Part shown: positions 1 through 8,409 of the stretch, piece after piece
Position numbering within the stretch: position 1 is the stretch's first letter
Layout: each line of letters opens with the position of its first letter
Source of the DNA: an uncultured Fretibacterium sp.
GTDB lineage: Bacteria > Synergistota > Synergistia > Synergistales > Aminobacteriaceae
Direction of reading: 5' to 3'
Assembly: GCA_937915835.1 (NCBI GenBank)
Contig: CALGHA010000074.1
Span: 1-14,096 of the forward strand
Length of the DNA: 14,096 nt
Notes under the pieces: generated by a model
Seen by the model: the letters and a program-made list of their open reading frames with translations, nothing else
Databases searched by the model: none
What the model was told of the DNA's origin: nothing
Made by a program: the position numbers and the translations under genes

Positions 1-660
1 ATTATCCCAAGCCGAGACGTAAAGATTTCCGCCGTCAACAACAGGAGTATTAATTGAGCCTCCAGCACCGCCGCCGTTCACACGTTTACCTGTTTTAGCT
101 TCGATGATGTCGAATATTCCGTTGTCCTCGCCGAGAAAAACAAAGCCGTGTCCGTATGAAGGAGCTGACTGTAAATTTTGTGAAGTCTTGAATGACCAGA
201 TAAGATGACCGTCTTTAATGTCAAGCGCGAATAATTCACCCTCTTTTTTTGCCGCAAAGACTAAGCCGTCGCCTACTGCAATTCCGTCATTGAAGCCTAA
301 ATCATCTTGATACGGACGATAACGCCAGACTAATGAGCCGTCAGAAATTTTCAAGCAGGTAACTTCTCCGTCAGCATAAGCAAAAAATACATTTTCGCCT
401 GAGACTGCTGGAGTTCCGACAATTGCGTTATCATTATTCCCGTTATAGTGCCATAAGAGTGAGCCTGAAGATTTATCGAGCGCGTAAAATTGGCCTGTCC
501 AGTCTCCGAATAAGAGTATGTTTTGATGAACTATGAGGCCTCCTGTTGGAATTCCTGAAGGTTGGAACTCCCATTTTGTTTTTGCCTGGAAAGCTGAAGC
601 CTGAAGAGCTGAGAGGATTATTGCCAAAGTAAGAACGAAAAGAATAAATTTGTGTTTCAT
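1..660 (-). CDS. Exported PQQ-like beta-propeller repeat protein (N-terminal part, runs off the window)
   Basis: The minus strand is open for 220 codons from the ATG at 660-658 to base 1, and the C-terminus lies outside the window. Residues 1-23 form a typical signal peptide: a basic start (MKHK), a hydrophobic core and an A-S-A cleavage site before FQAK. No lipobox cysteine is seen. The rest is a series of about 40-residue blades with the PQQ/WD-like pattern, for example FYALDKSSGSLLW, TCLKISDGSLVW and LFALDIKDGHLIW, where 'LD..G...W' recurs. Such propellers are usually periplasmic or surface scaffolds; catalysis cannot be inferred. An in-frame ATG also exists at 669-667, but the Shine-Dalgarno GAGGTG (675-670) abuts it and sits 9 bases from the ATG at 660, so 660 is chosen. 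BamB is a possible relative, but the missing lipobox argues against it. Confidence 0.85.
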   Translation of the reverse strand, partial: MKHKFILFVLTLAIILSALQASAFQAKTKWEFQPSGIPTGGLIVHQNILLFGDWTGQFYALDKSSGSLLWHYNGNNDNAIVGTPAVSGENVFFAYADGEVTCLKISDGSLVWRYRPYQDDLGFNDGIAVGDGLVFAAKKEGELFALDIKDGHLIWSFKTSQNLQSAPSYGHGFVFLGEDNGIFDIIEAKTGKRVNGGGAGGSINTPVVDGGNLYVSAWDN

Positions 661-682
661 GAATTTCATCACCTCGTAAAGT

Positions 683-688
683 ATTATA
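683..688 (-). promoter_or_regulatory. Candidate -10 element (TATAAT) for the beta-propeller gene
   Basis: The minus strand reads a perfect TATAAT here, which places a start of transcription near 676, immediately before the GAGGTG ribosome binding site. No good -35 hexamer is found 16-18 bases upstream (the sequence there is GGCTTA-like), so this is a -10 match only. Confidence 0.35.
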
Positions 689-709
689 AGGCATTATTCA
701 TGAAATAAG

Positions 710-740
710 CCCTCTCCTGCGCGAGTAAAAGAGAGAGCGG
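710..740 (-). other. Inverted repeat between the 65-aa gene and the beta-propeller gene
   Basis: On the minus strand GCTCTCTC can pair with GAGAGGGC (8 bp with one G-T wobble) around a loop of about 14 bases. It follows the stop codon of the 65-aa gene, but the sequence after it (TTATTTCATG) is only weakly T-rich. It could be a poor terminator or an mRNA-stabilising hairpin. Confidence 0.25.
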
Positions 741-751
741 AAAATTAATTG

Positions 752-949
752 CTAGATATACTGTTCGACTTGGTCATGAACTACGACGAGATTATTGAAG
801 TCCTCAATCTGCGGACGCTGAACCATAATAGGCTCCCGAACGTGCATGTATTGCGTCTCAGTCCGGCGTATTACGGTACCTTTTTCGAGCCTGCTGACTG
901 TTCCGGTTGTGTTTAGAATATTGCTTGTCTGGCTAATTCGTGTTGACAT
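752..949 (-). CDS. Small protein of unknown function (65 aa)
   Basis: An ATG-to-TAG reading frame of 65 codons is preceded on the minus strand by AAGGAGG, 10 bases before the start, which is one of the strongest ribosome binding sites in the window. That is the main reason to call it a real gene. The product has no signal peptide or membrane segment. It is polar, starts with a Ser/Thr/Asn-rich stretch (MSTRISQTSNILNTTG) and continues with a basic segment (TVIRRTETQYMHVREP) and an acidic, hydrophobic tail ending in DQVEQYI. I do not recognise a family. It lies 91 bases upstream of the beta-propeller gene on the same strand and may be cotranscribed with it, although a TATAAT and a hairpin lie between them. 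Confidence 0.6.
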   Translation of the reverse strand: MSTRISQTSNILNTTGTVSRLEKGTVIRRTETQYMHVREPIMVQRPQIEDFNNLVVVHDQVEQYI

Positions 950-1124
950 GATTGCAATTCCTCCTTGAACTGTAATTTATTAATGAGACAATTTTACACT
1001 AAAAAATTTTTATATCTAAATTATTCTGCTGTCATTATACATAAAATTTCCTGACAATGGAGTTTTAGGCTTTGTATAAATTTTCGCATGCTATTCAATA
1101 ACTTGTAACATATAGTAATAAATG

Positions 1125-1169
1125 CTTGATAAAATTTTTACTCATAAATTCATTTATCATCAAGTTTTT
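1125..1169 (+). other. Imperfect inverted repeat followed by a T5 run
   Basis: CTT-GATAAA (1125-1133) can pair with TTTATC-AAG (1153-1164, with a 3-base bulge), and the 3' arm is followed by TTTTTC. The stem is almost all A-T and the loop is about 19 bases, so a role as a terminator is doubtful. It may instead be a binding site for a regulator. Confidence 0.2.
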
Positions 1170-1177
1170 CATGTACT

Positions 1178-1191
1178 TTATTATATAATAA
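1178..1191 (+). promoter_or_regulatory. AT palindrome containing a candidate -10 (TATAAT at 1184-1189)
   Basis: TTATTATATAATAA is a perfect 14-base palindrome and includes TATAAT on both strands. The expected -35 position upstream on the plus strand (about 1161-1166, CAAGTT) is poor. If used, transcription would start near 1196, with the possible small ORF at 1240 and the glycosyltransferase genes downstream. Confidence 0.25.
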
Positions 1192-1239
1192 TAAATCAAT
1201 AATAAATTTTCTTTACAATACAACTCAGTGAAAGGACGT

Positions 1240-1341
1240 ATGTACAATTGCAAAAAAAGTATAATAAGTGCGTTATGTATAATTTATTGTCTTTTTTCCT
1301 TAATTCTGTATATCTTCTTTACTTACACTTACATCAAATAA
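1240..1341 (+). CDS. Possible 33-aa single-span membrane peptide upstream of the glycosyltransferase operon
   Basis: ATG at 1240 opens 33 codons ending in TAA at 1339-1341. The start follows AAAGGA with a spacing of only about 3 bases, which is short. The peptide has a basic start (MYNCKK) and then about 22 hydrophobic residues (from I9 to about Y30), so it would be a single membrane span. It ends 28 bases before the ATG of the family 2 glycosyltransferase, which itself has no visible Shine-Dalgarno site, so translational linkage is conceivable. In AT-rich DNA a hydrophobic ORF of this size can arise by chance. Confidence 0.25.
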   Translation: MYNCKKSIISALCIIYCLFSLILYIFFTYTYIK

Positions 1342-1369
1342 ATTTTCCATTTACTCTTACTGAAATACA

Positions 1370-2185
1370 ATGAAAAAGCCTCGTTCTAAAGGGCTGGTAT
1401 CAATCGTAATGCCGGCTTATAACACAGGAAAATATATTGCCGCCTCTATCAATTCCGTTTTTGCTCAATCTTATACAGATTGGGAATTAATAATAGTCGA
1501 TGACTGTAGCACTGATAATACAAGAGAAGTAATCTCATCGTTTCAAGACCCGCGCATTAAATACTTTTGCAACAACAGCCATTCAGGTGCAGCACTCTCT
1601 AGGAATTATGCATTACGTGAAGCTAAAGGAAAATGGGTAGCTTTTCTCGACAGCGACGATTTATGGGTTCCTGAGAAACTTGAACGTCAAATAAAATTTA
1701 TGCTCAAGAACAATTATGCTTTCACTTTCACTGATTACCGTGTTTGCTGGTATGGAAAATGGGAAGATTATATACATACTGGACCTTTAGTGATTACCAA
1801 GAAAATTTTATACGAATACGGTTACTTTTTTACGTCCACAGTGATTTATGAGCGCAAGAAAATAGGCTTAATTCAGATACAGGATCTTAAACGCAGAAAT
1901 GATTACGCGATGTGGTTTCACGTTATTGAGAAGCATTTATGCTATAGAATGCCTGAATGTCTTTCGTTTTATATCAAGCATGAAGGTTCTGTTTCAAGTG
2001 TAAGTAAATGGGAATTAACAAAATGGTATTACAAGATGTACCGCCGTGAACTTAAGAAGGGGAGAATTTTAGCAGCCTTATGCACTATAAATAATCTCGC
2101 ACACGGTCCGGTCAAGAAGCTCTATTACAGGGAAAAAGTAGCTGATTATAAAGGTTATAACATTGATTTAAATGATGAGAATTGA
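1370..2185 (+). CDS. Family 2 (GT-A) glycosyltransferase
   Basis: This 271-residue cytoplasmic enzyme should transfer a sugar from a nucleotide sugar to a lipid-linked oligosaccharide during polysaccharide repeat-unit assembly. The GT-A fold is clear: VSIVMPAYNTGKYIAASINS at residues 10-29, the nucleotide-binding VDDCSTDNT (43-51), GAALSRNYAL (73-82) and the metal-binding DSDD (94-97). RRNDYAMW (175-182) sits where the family carries its catalytic acid region. The length and order resemble TuaG-type teichuronic-acid glycosyltransferases, but donor and acceptor cannot be read from sequence. The basic C-terminal segment (220-260) may touch the membrane. An in-frame stop at 1361 rules out earlier starts, and no Shine-Dalgarno is seen before the ATG. 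The stop is 13 bases before the next glycosyltransferase gene, so the two form an operon. Confidence 0.88.
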   Translation: MKKPRSKGLVSIVMPAYNTGKYIAASINSVFAQSYTDWELIIVDDCSTDNTREVISSFQDPRIKYFCNNSHSGAALSRNYALREAKGKWVAFLDSDDLWVPEKLERQIKFMLKNNYAFTFTDYRVCWYGKWEDYIHTGPLVITKKILYEYGYFFTSTVIYERKKIGLIQIQDLKRRNDYAMWFHVIEKHLCYRMPECLSFYIKHEGSVSSVSKWELTKWYYKMYRRELKKGRILAALCTINNLAHGPVKKLYYREKVADYKGYNIDLNDEN

Positions 2186-2198
2186 GGGTAGATAAACT

Positions 2199-3287
2199 AT
2201 GAGTAAAATAAAAGTATGTCATTTTTCGAGCGTTCACGGAAGTCATGAAGTAAGAATACTTGTGCGTGAATGCGTGTCTCTAGCTAGAGCCGGTTATGAT
2301 GTTTATTATGTCGTCAAAGGCGAGAGCCGCGAGGAAAACGGAGTGCATATAATCGGAGTTGGCGAGCCTCCCAAAGGAAAAATTAGGCGTATGATGAACT
2401 TCACAAAAAAAGTTTACGAGAAGGCATTATCGCTTGACTGTGATATTTATCATTTTCATGATCCCGAGTTATTACCGTTTGGAATTAAGCTGAAACGTTT
2501 GGGCAAGAAAGTAATCTTTGACAGCCATGAAGCAATTCCCATTCAGATTATGAGCAAGGAATATATCCCGTATTTAATCAGAGGACTTGTTGCAAATTTA
2601 TATAAATTTTATGAGAGTTATGCTGTGAAACGTCTTGATGGAGTTGTAGCAGCAGATCCATATATAACCGGGAAATTCCGTGATAGAGCAAAAAGAGTTG
2701 TGAACGTGAATAATTTTCCAAGCCTTGAAGACGTGATTTATTCTCCTCGTAATTTTTCACAGCGTGAAGATTTATTATTCTATGTTGGGAGTGTTAATGA
2801 CGTACGAGGCGAAAAAATCATGGTCGAAGCTATGAAAGAAGTCAAAGGCTCACTCGTTATTGCCGGTAAAAAATGGGAAAAAGAGCTTGATTATGTTCCT
2901 GATAACGTCTCTTATTTTGGCGAAGCTAATCGTAAACAAGTCAATGAGTTCTTCAGTAAGGCCGTAGCTGGTTTATGTCTCATGAAGCCTATTAAGAATT
3001 ACTATAACTCTCAGCCCACGAAAATTTATGAATACATGGCAGGCGGTTTACCCGTAATATGCTCGAACTTCCCGGCTTGCATAGAAGCTGTTGAGAAAAC
3101 CGGTTCAGGCTTCTGTGTAGATCCTTTTGACGTTGAGGCAGTTCGTAAAGCTATGAGAACTTTGCTTGAGAATCATGAACTTGCTCAGGAAATGGGAACA
3201 AGAGGCAGAAAAACAGTGGAAGCAAAATATTCATGGGAGCCGGAAGCTGAGAAATTAATAAAGTTTTATCAAGAAATTCTGCAATGA
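2199..3287 (+). CDS. Family 4 (GT-B) glycosyltransferase
   Basis: This is a 362-residue retaining glycosyltransferase of the GT-B fold. The N-terminal acceptor domain (1-180) contains the characteristic IYHFHDPELLPFG (83-95) followed by KKVIFDSHE (103-111), seen in many capsule and O-antigen family 4 enzymes. The C-terminal donor-binding domain starts near LLFYVGSVNDVRGEK (192-206) and has the signature QPTKIYEYMAGGLPV (272-286). E278 matches the second Glu of the EX7E motif, while the first position is Asn270, a common variation. It ends with a Trp-containing helix (YSWEPEAEKL). GAGGGT lies about 9 bases before the ATG, which supports the start. It follows the family 2 gene at 13 bases and probably adds a different sugar of the same repeat unit. 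Sugar specificity is unknown. No strong terminator follows. Confidence 0.88.
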   Translation: MSKIKVCHFSSVHGSHEVRILVRECVSLARAGYDVYYVVKGESREENGVHIIGVGEPPKGKIRRMMNFTKKVYEKALSLDCDIYHFHDPELLPFGIKLKRLGKKVIFDSHEAIPIQIMSKEYIPYLIRGLVANLYKFYESYAVKRLDGVVAADPYITGKFRDRAKRVVNVNNFPSLEDVIYSPRNFSQREDLLFYVGSVNDVRGEKIMVEAMKEVKGSLVIAGKKWEKELDYVPDNVSYFGEANRKQVNEFFSKAVAGLCLMKPIKNYYNSQPTKIYEYMAGGLPVICSNFPACIEAVEKTGSGFCVDPFDVEAVRKAMRTLLENHELAQEMGTRGRKTVEAKYSWEPEAEKLIKFYQEILQ

Positions 3288-3360
3288 CTATAAAAATTTT
3301 TCATAAGTTATTACGCTTGTGTGAGGAAAAACCTCCTTAACTTAGACTTCATGAAACACA

Positions 3361-3651
3361 GCATTCTTAGGAGAAGTCATTGATACTCAGAACAGGCAGA
3401 CTGTGCCGGGTGATGTCCTTGTAACACTCAAAAATCCGTCCAGCACAAAAATTACCAGAAACACTTTTTCCGTAATGTCAGATTTTTCGGTGATGAATTC
3501 GTTCGCTTCGTCTATGGGAGCAAGTGTCAAGAATATTTATCCTGCACTTTCAGAAGCCGGAAATGAATATTTCATGCTGATACACTCAGACACTTTATCA
3601 GAAAAAGAATTGCTCGGAAAAGTCAAGAAAATGCCCGAAGTTTCAGGATAA
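3361..3651 (+). pseudogene. Fragment 1: propeptide-like N-terminus of the decayed subtilase
   Basis: The frame encodes AFLGEVIDTQNRQTVPGDVL and continues to MLIHSDTLSEKELLGKVKKM, ending at TAA 3649-3651. 'PGDVLVTLK' followed later by a 'F.LIHSD....E.L...K..P.V' stretch resembles the inhibitory propeptide found before bacterial subtilase domains. No signal peptide is joined in frame. The ATG at 3351 reads MKHSILRRSH and stops, suggesting that the leader was lost by a deletion. A GTG at 3403 could start translation, but no ribosome binding site supports it. Confidence 0.6.
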
Positions 3652-3674
3652 TATTATTCGTGTTTCTGACGGCG

Positions 3675-3836
3675 ATTAACGCTCAACAGGCTTGGAAGAC
3701 CAGCATAGGTGATAATAATATTTACTCGGTCATAATTGATACTGGAATAGCTTACGAGCATGAAGACTTGAAGAATAATTTTGAGACTGACGGCTACTCA
3801 AGACACAAAATTTCGAGTGGAAAGCATATTCATTAT
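3675..3836 (+). pseudogene. Fragment 2: catalytic-Asp region of the decayed subtilase
   Basis: This frame reads INAQQAWKTSIGDNNIYSVI and then IDTGIAYEHEDLKNNF, the D-T-G motif of S8 peptidases, before reaching TGA at 3837. It is in a different frame from the propeptide fragment. The segment that should follow, with the H-G-T-H-V-A-G histidine motif, is missing. The sequence passes directly into AYSLLSQTNRTVICVAAGNE in another frame (3824 onward), which belongs near the oxyanion-hole Asn, so a long piece of the domain has been deleted. Confidence 0.7.
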
Positions 3837-3920
3837 TGAGCCAGACTAATAGGACTGTAATATGCGTTGCTGCTGGAAATGAGGGCTTAGAAGTCGGAAA
3901 GCCTGTACCTTACACGCTGC

Positions 3921-5850
3921 TACCCTGCTTCTCTGATTGGAATTGATAATTTGATAGTTGTTGCTTCAGGTACTTCAAGCAAGACTAAATCTGATTTCAG
4001 TAATTACAGCTCAGAATGTGTCAATATAACAGCACCTGGAAGCACAATTCTTAGCACGACTCCGGGAAATAATTACGAGTATTACAGCGGCACATCAATG
4101 GCAACTCCTCATGTCGCAGGAGCAGCAGCACTCTTGATGTCAATAAATCCCGACGCTACAGCTCAGCAGATTAAATAAGCACTCCTCAAAGGAGCAGACA
4201 GCAATTACTGTGTTGACGACGGAACTTCTGTTCATGGTTTTCTTGACATCGCAAAAGCTATAGAATATCTTGATGCTTCTGAGAATGATGAGCCAGACGC
4301 GCCAGTTATTACGACTACTGAGCTTCCGAATGCTATTGACGGGAGATATTACAGCAAATTCATCAAAGCGACAGGATCAAGACCAATAAACTGGGAAATT
4401 TATGAAGGGAGCCTTCCTGAGGGATTAACACTTAGTTCAACAGGCTCAATCAACGGCACTTCCAACTATACAGGCAATACAGCATATTTCACAGTCAAGG
4501 CATCAAATGCATATGGAAGCGACAAGAAGGCTTTATCACTTTATGTTGAGCCGTTAAGCCCTGATATTACGTCTGAGACTTTAGCGAATATTCCTGTGAA
4601 CTCTTATTATTCACACACTTTTTCAGCATTAGGGACAACCCCAATAACTTGGAGCATTGCAGAGGGGGCAACACTGCCTACGGGATTAACTCTGTCTTCA
4701 ACTGGAACATTAAGCGGAACTCCGACTAAGACCGGGCAGTATGAATTTTCTATCAAGGCATCAAATCTTGGAGGAACTGACACTGAAAGTTTTTCACTTC
4801 TGATTGCTTCGGACCCTGCAATTTTGACCGAGACGATTTCAACTGCTTCAATCGGATATTACGGATTTTCTTTCGAGGGCATAGGTTCTGGCAATTTGAC
4901 ATGGAGCATTGAAAAAGGAGAACTTCCCGGAAATCTACAGCTGACATCATATGGTTATCTTTACGGTTATTTATCGCCGTTTGATGAGGGCGAGCATAAA
5001 TTCACGGTTAAACTTGAGAGTTCAAAAGGTTCGACCAAGAAGGAATTTACTCTGCTTGTCGGAAATCCTGTTTACATAATTGAAGACTGTTTGCCCAGTG
5101 GTGTTATTGGCGAGGAGTATAATTATCCACTTGAAGCGATCGGAACAGGCCCATTCGTTTGGAGCATTGAAGAAGGTTCATCACTTCCTGACGGTCTTAC
5201 GTTGACTTCAAATGGAACGTTGAAGGGAACTCCAACCGGCGAAGGATATTTTTACTTTTCAGTCAGAGTTTCAAACGCAATAAATTCTACATCAGAGGAA
5301 TTAATATTATACATAGGCTCGAAATCAGATTCTGATATTAAGATTAAAACGAAAAAGATACCTGTCGCGATTTTCGGAGAACCGTACAATTGCCAACTTG
5401 AAGCCGATGGAACAAAGCCTATAACATGGACAGGAGATATTTCATTCATCAGGGGACTTATGGTCAGCGAATCAGGTCTCATTAGCGGAACTCCTGTAAG
5501 AGATTTCAGCGGACATTCAGGAAGCCGCACTTATGCAGTATTTACAGCCTCTAACTCAGAGCTTAAAAATGGTATAGCAGGCGATTTTTATTATGAAAGT
5601 TTTTATGCTTATGGAGATGAAGAAGCCCCAATTTACAGCGGCGATATAAATCCAGAGGGCTGGGGCTGGCAAAATCCTGTAACTTACTCAATCACTGCTG
5701 GAAAACTCCCTGAAGGTCTCTCACTTGACGTTTTCGGAAAACTCGCAGGAACTCCGGCCAATCCAGGAAAATATAATTTCACCGTTCAGGCTTCTGTCGG
5801 TGGAGCATCATCAACGAAGGATTTTACTCTTACGATTGGAAGCGGAGCAC
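3921..5850 (+). pseudogene. Fragment 3: catalytic-Ser region plus six Ig-like repeats
   Basis: This frame is open apart from one stop. It carries YPASLIGIDNLIVVASG, then APGS and GTSMATPHVAGAAALL, the S8 serine motif. TAA at 4176-4178 falls in 'DATAQQIK-stop-ALLKGA', where family alignments would expect a charged or Gln residue (CAA to TAA is the simplest change). Six putative-Ig repeats follow at about 4302-4556, 4557-4811, 4812-5066, 5067-5321, 5322-5570 and 5571-5846. From 4596 to 5918 the frame is fully open, but its last residues after about 5850 are out of register with the repeat. Confidence 0.8.
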
Positions 5851-8409
5851 CTTCTATGCAGACGGCAATCAGCCTTTCACTTGGGAAATTTCTACTGGTC
5901 AGCTTCCAGACGGATTAACTTTATACTCGTATTCAAACTATGCTTACATCAGCGGCAATCCGAGAAAATACGGAGATTACACGTTCACACTCAAGGCCTC
6001 GAACTCTTCCGGATATGACACAAAGCAGTACACTATCAATGTTTCGGAACAGGCAGTTTCAGATGTTGACTTCAATATGTATTATTATGCATACGCAAAA
6101 GTTGTAAATGGCAGAACTGTTTACGATAATACTGAAGCTAACAGCATGAATTTCCACCTGAACAAAATTTTTGATGAAAGCCAGTCTTCATTGGAAAGAG
6201 CCGAAGCAACAATTATCAGGGAAAATGAAGAACGAGAACGTGCAATCGCTGAAGGCCGAAATCCTAAAGATATTTCCGGCGTTAAAGCAATAATTTCTGA
6301 CGATAACGGCAATATCACAATTGAAGACGCATTTACGATTGAAGCGGGCCCATTGGGTTATCATACTGGTGACAGGTACGTAGAGTCGCGAAATTACTTG
6401 GCAGTTCCCCGCTGAGCTTTCACATTTGAACGGCGGAATAACTCTCGATAAATTTCGTTCTTTGGAAGATCAGCTCAATACAGCTGCACCATATTTCGAG
6501 TTCATCAAGCCAAATTCAGAAGGGAAATTTACAGCGTTTAAGTACAGGCTTGTGAAGGCAAATGATACATCAAAGGCTGTTTCTCTGGGATTTGACGGTG
6601 TATTTAATTTTTATGCTTATGGCGAAATTAAATCAGGCGATGTTACTCAATGGGTATCTTTATTCTCTTATTATGAAACTGTCAGTGCGGATCATATTGT
6701 AGAAGGAGAAAAAGATCTTGATACTCCTGTTTCCTATGAGGACTTAGCATATGCATATGCATACGGGGAGCTTTACGACGGCAATATATGCTATTACTGG
6801 TACTTCACTTTTGAGCTTCCGCCGCATATCACAACCGAAACTCTGCCTGACGCAAAAGTCGGAGAATATTATTATCAGCACATATCTCACAGCAATTCAG
6901 TAGACTCATGGGATATTGTGAGCGGTTCACTTCCTGAAGGTCTCGAACTTTCTGAATATGGAGATCTTGTAGGAACTCCTCAAGAGAGCGGCACATTTAC
7001 TTTCACGATTAGGGCATCGAATGCTGCAGGGACGGCCTCGAAAGAATTTACGCTTATTGTCAAACCTGCACAGCTACCTTCAAGTTTGAAAATACATACT
7101 AATTTTTATGCTCAAGCTGATTTGGTCAACGGCAAATCTTCATATGAAAATGTAAACTGGCATTATATTAGTTTATCTCTAAGCTCCCAGTTTGATGAAA
7201 ATTCAGCGAATGGCAATTATGAAATGGTAAAGCTCGAAGACGGCCGAAAAGTTATAAATTTCGTGCGAGACGATGCAAATACTGTTTCAGACGGCAACTA
7301 TAAGTTTATTCCTGATTCGTTCACGATTGAAGCAAGCGCAGGAGATTATTATTGCAGCGGTATATAAGTTGTGGACGGAAGCAAAGCAAATACGATAGGA
7401 ATACGCTACTGATATGAGGCCTTCAAAAATCGTAAATTTACTTGGAAGCTCAACGAACGAATTAGCTTATCTAAACAGCAGTACAACTTTGACGAATTTC
7501 AGATCCATCAATGACCAGTTCAAGACAGCAATACCTTATGTTGAATTATCAAAACCAAATGCGGACGGAAAATTTACGGCTTTGAAGCGGCGGCTTGTCA
7601 AGAAGAGTAATACATCAAAGGCTGTTGCTTTAGGCTATGATGCGGAATTCAGTCTTCAAGTAGGTGTTATCTCGGATGACGATAATTATTACTGGGATTA
7701 TGTTTATGTTTCTCTGAGCTCAGATGTTCCAGATGAAGGCGGGATTGAATTATCATATCCTGCTTCTGTGAAGAATGTTCAATATGTTTATGCTTCGCTT
7801 TACTCTGATACGAAATTATACGTGATATATGGAAAGAAAAAATAATGCCCCTGAAATTCAGACACAGGAACTTCCTGAAGGTCTTTCGCTTGCCAAATCC
7901 GGAAATTTATTTGGCACCACTTCTATAGCAGGTGCGTACAAATTCACGGTTCAAGCCTCAAATTCTTACGCTGAAGATAAACGCGAATATGAGCTTGTCT
8001 TATTATTCTCTTAGATTTTGTGCCAACGGTTCAGAGCCTATCGAATGAACAATAACTCGCGGTAAACTTCCCGGAGGCCTCACGCTAAACTCAAGTACTG
8101 GAGAATTAAGATGAACGTGAATTTGCCCTTACTGTATACGTTAAACCGAAGATAAAAACGGGAGCAACACTTAAACGCGGCATAGCTGGAACGCCTTATA
8201 CAGTAACACTAAAAGCCGAAGGAACTGCAAAACTGAAATGGAGCTTAAAGAAAGGCAGCCTTCCCAGCGGCTTAAAGCTGAACAAATCGACGGGCAAAAT
8301 CTCAGGAACTCCGACAAAGACAGGAAAATTTACATTCAAGATTAAAGCCTCGAACGATTACGGAACTCACACGAAGAGCTTCACGATAACTATCAAGTCA
8401 GCTTCGTCA
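4302..8409 (+). repeat. Array of about eleven putative-Ig (He_PIG-like) domain repeats, degenerate
   Basis: Each unit is about 85 codons and carries PITW.I (strand with Trp), LP.GLTLSS.G.L.GTP and F.VKASN..G. Units are seen at 4302, 4557, 4812, 5067, 5322, 5571, 5855, 6822, 7847, 8025 and about 8151. The 7847 unit has lost its first half, the 8025 unit has TGA in place of Trp and lost its second half, and the last (8151-8409) looks complete. Such domains usually form extended stalks or bind ligands in surface proteins. Confidence 0.75.
5855..7845 (+). repeat. Internal duplication: Ig-like repeat plus an unrecognised domain, two copies
   Basis: Copy A (about 5855-6821) and copy B (about 6822-7845) each consist of one Ig-like repeat followed by a domain of about 240 residues that I cannot name. 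Matching landmarks are YAYAKVVNGRTVYDN / YAQADLVNGKSSYEN, EDAFTIEAGPLGYHTG / PDSFTIEASAGDYYCSG, and LDKFRSLEDQLNTAAPY / LTNFRSINDQFKTAIPY followed by KP(N)..GKFTA.K.RLVK...TSKAV.LG. Similarity is high throughout, indicating a tandem duplication that predates the inactivating mutations. Confidence 0.7.

Larger units (their letters stand above)
950..1369. other. AT-rich intergenic region between divergent transcription units
   Basis: This 420-base stretch separates the leftward 65-aa gene from the rightward glycosyltransferase genes. It must hold promoters for both sides but no full consensus promoter is visible. It contains an imperfect AT-rich inverted repeat (1125-1164), a 14-base palindrome with an embedded TATAAT (1178-1191), further -10-like TATAAT at 1278-1283, and one short possible ORF (1240-1341). 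No tRNA, rRNA or recognisable riboswitch was seen. Confidence 0.6.

Noticed and set aside
473..694. 73-codon minus-strand ORF
   Set aside because: It overlaps the beta-propeller gene in another frame; the overlapping frame has a signal peptide, blade repeats and a ribosome binding site, whereas this one has an odd composition.
950..1369. CRISPR array, tRNA or riboswitch in the AT-rich gap
   Set aside because: No regularly spaced repeats, cloverleaf pattern or known conserved aptamer core could be found.
3323..3335. GAGG-AAAAA-CCTC hairpin as terminator of the glycosyltransferase operon
   Set aside because: The stem is only 4 bp and is not followed by a T-run.
5725..6018. 97-codon plus-strand ORF rich in Arg, Leu and His
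   Set aside because: It runs across the frameshift between two Ig-like fragments in the third frame and shows no repeat pattern of its own.
3403..8014. A series of separate small genes corresponding to each open stretch
   Set aside because: The stretches are consecutive pieces of one domain architecture, start in mid-domain and lack ribosome binding sites.
8046..8048. TGA read as tryptophan (altered genetic code)
   Set aside because: TGA replaces the repeat's Trp here, but both glycosyltransferase genes end in TGA and TGG is used for Trp throughout, so a point mutation in a pseudogene is simpler.
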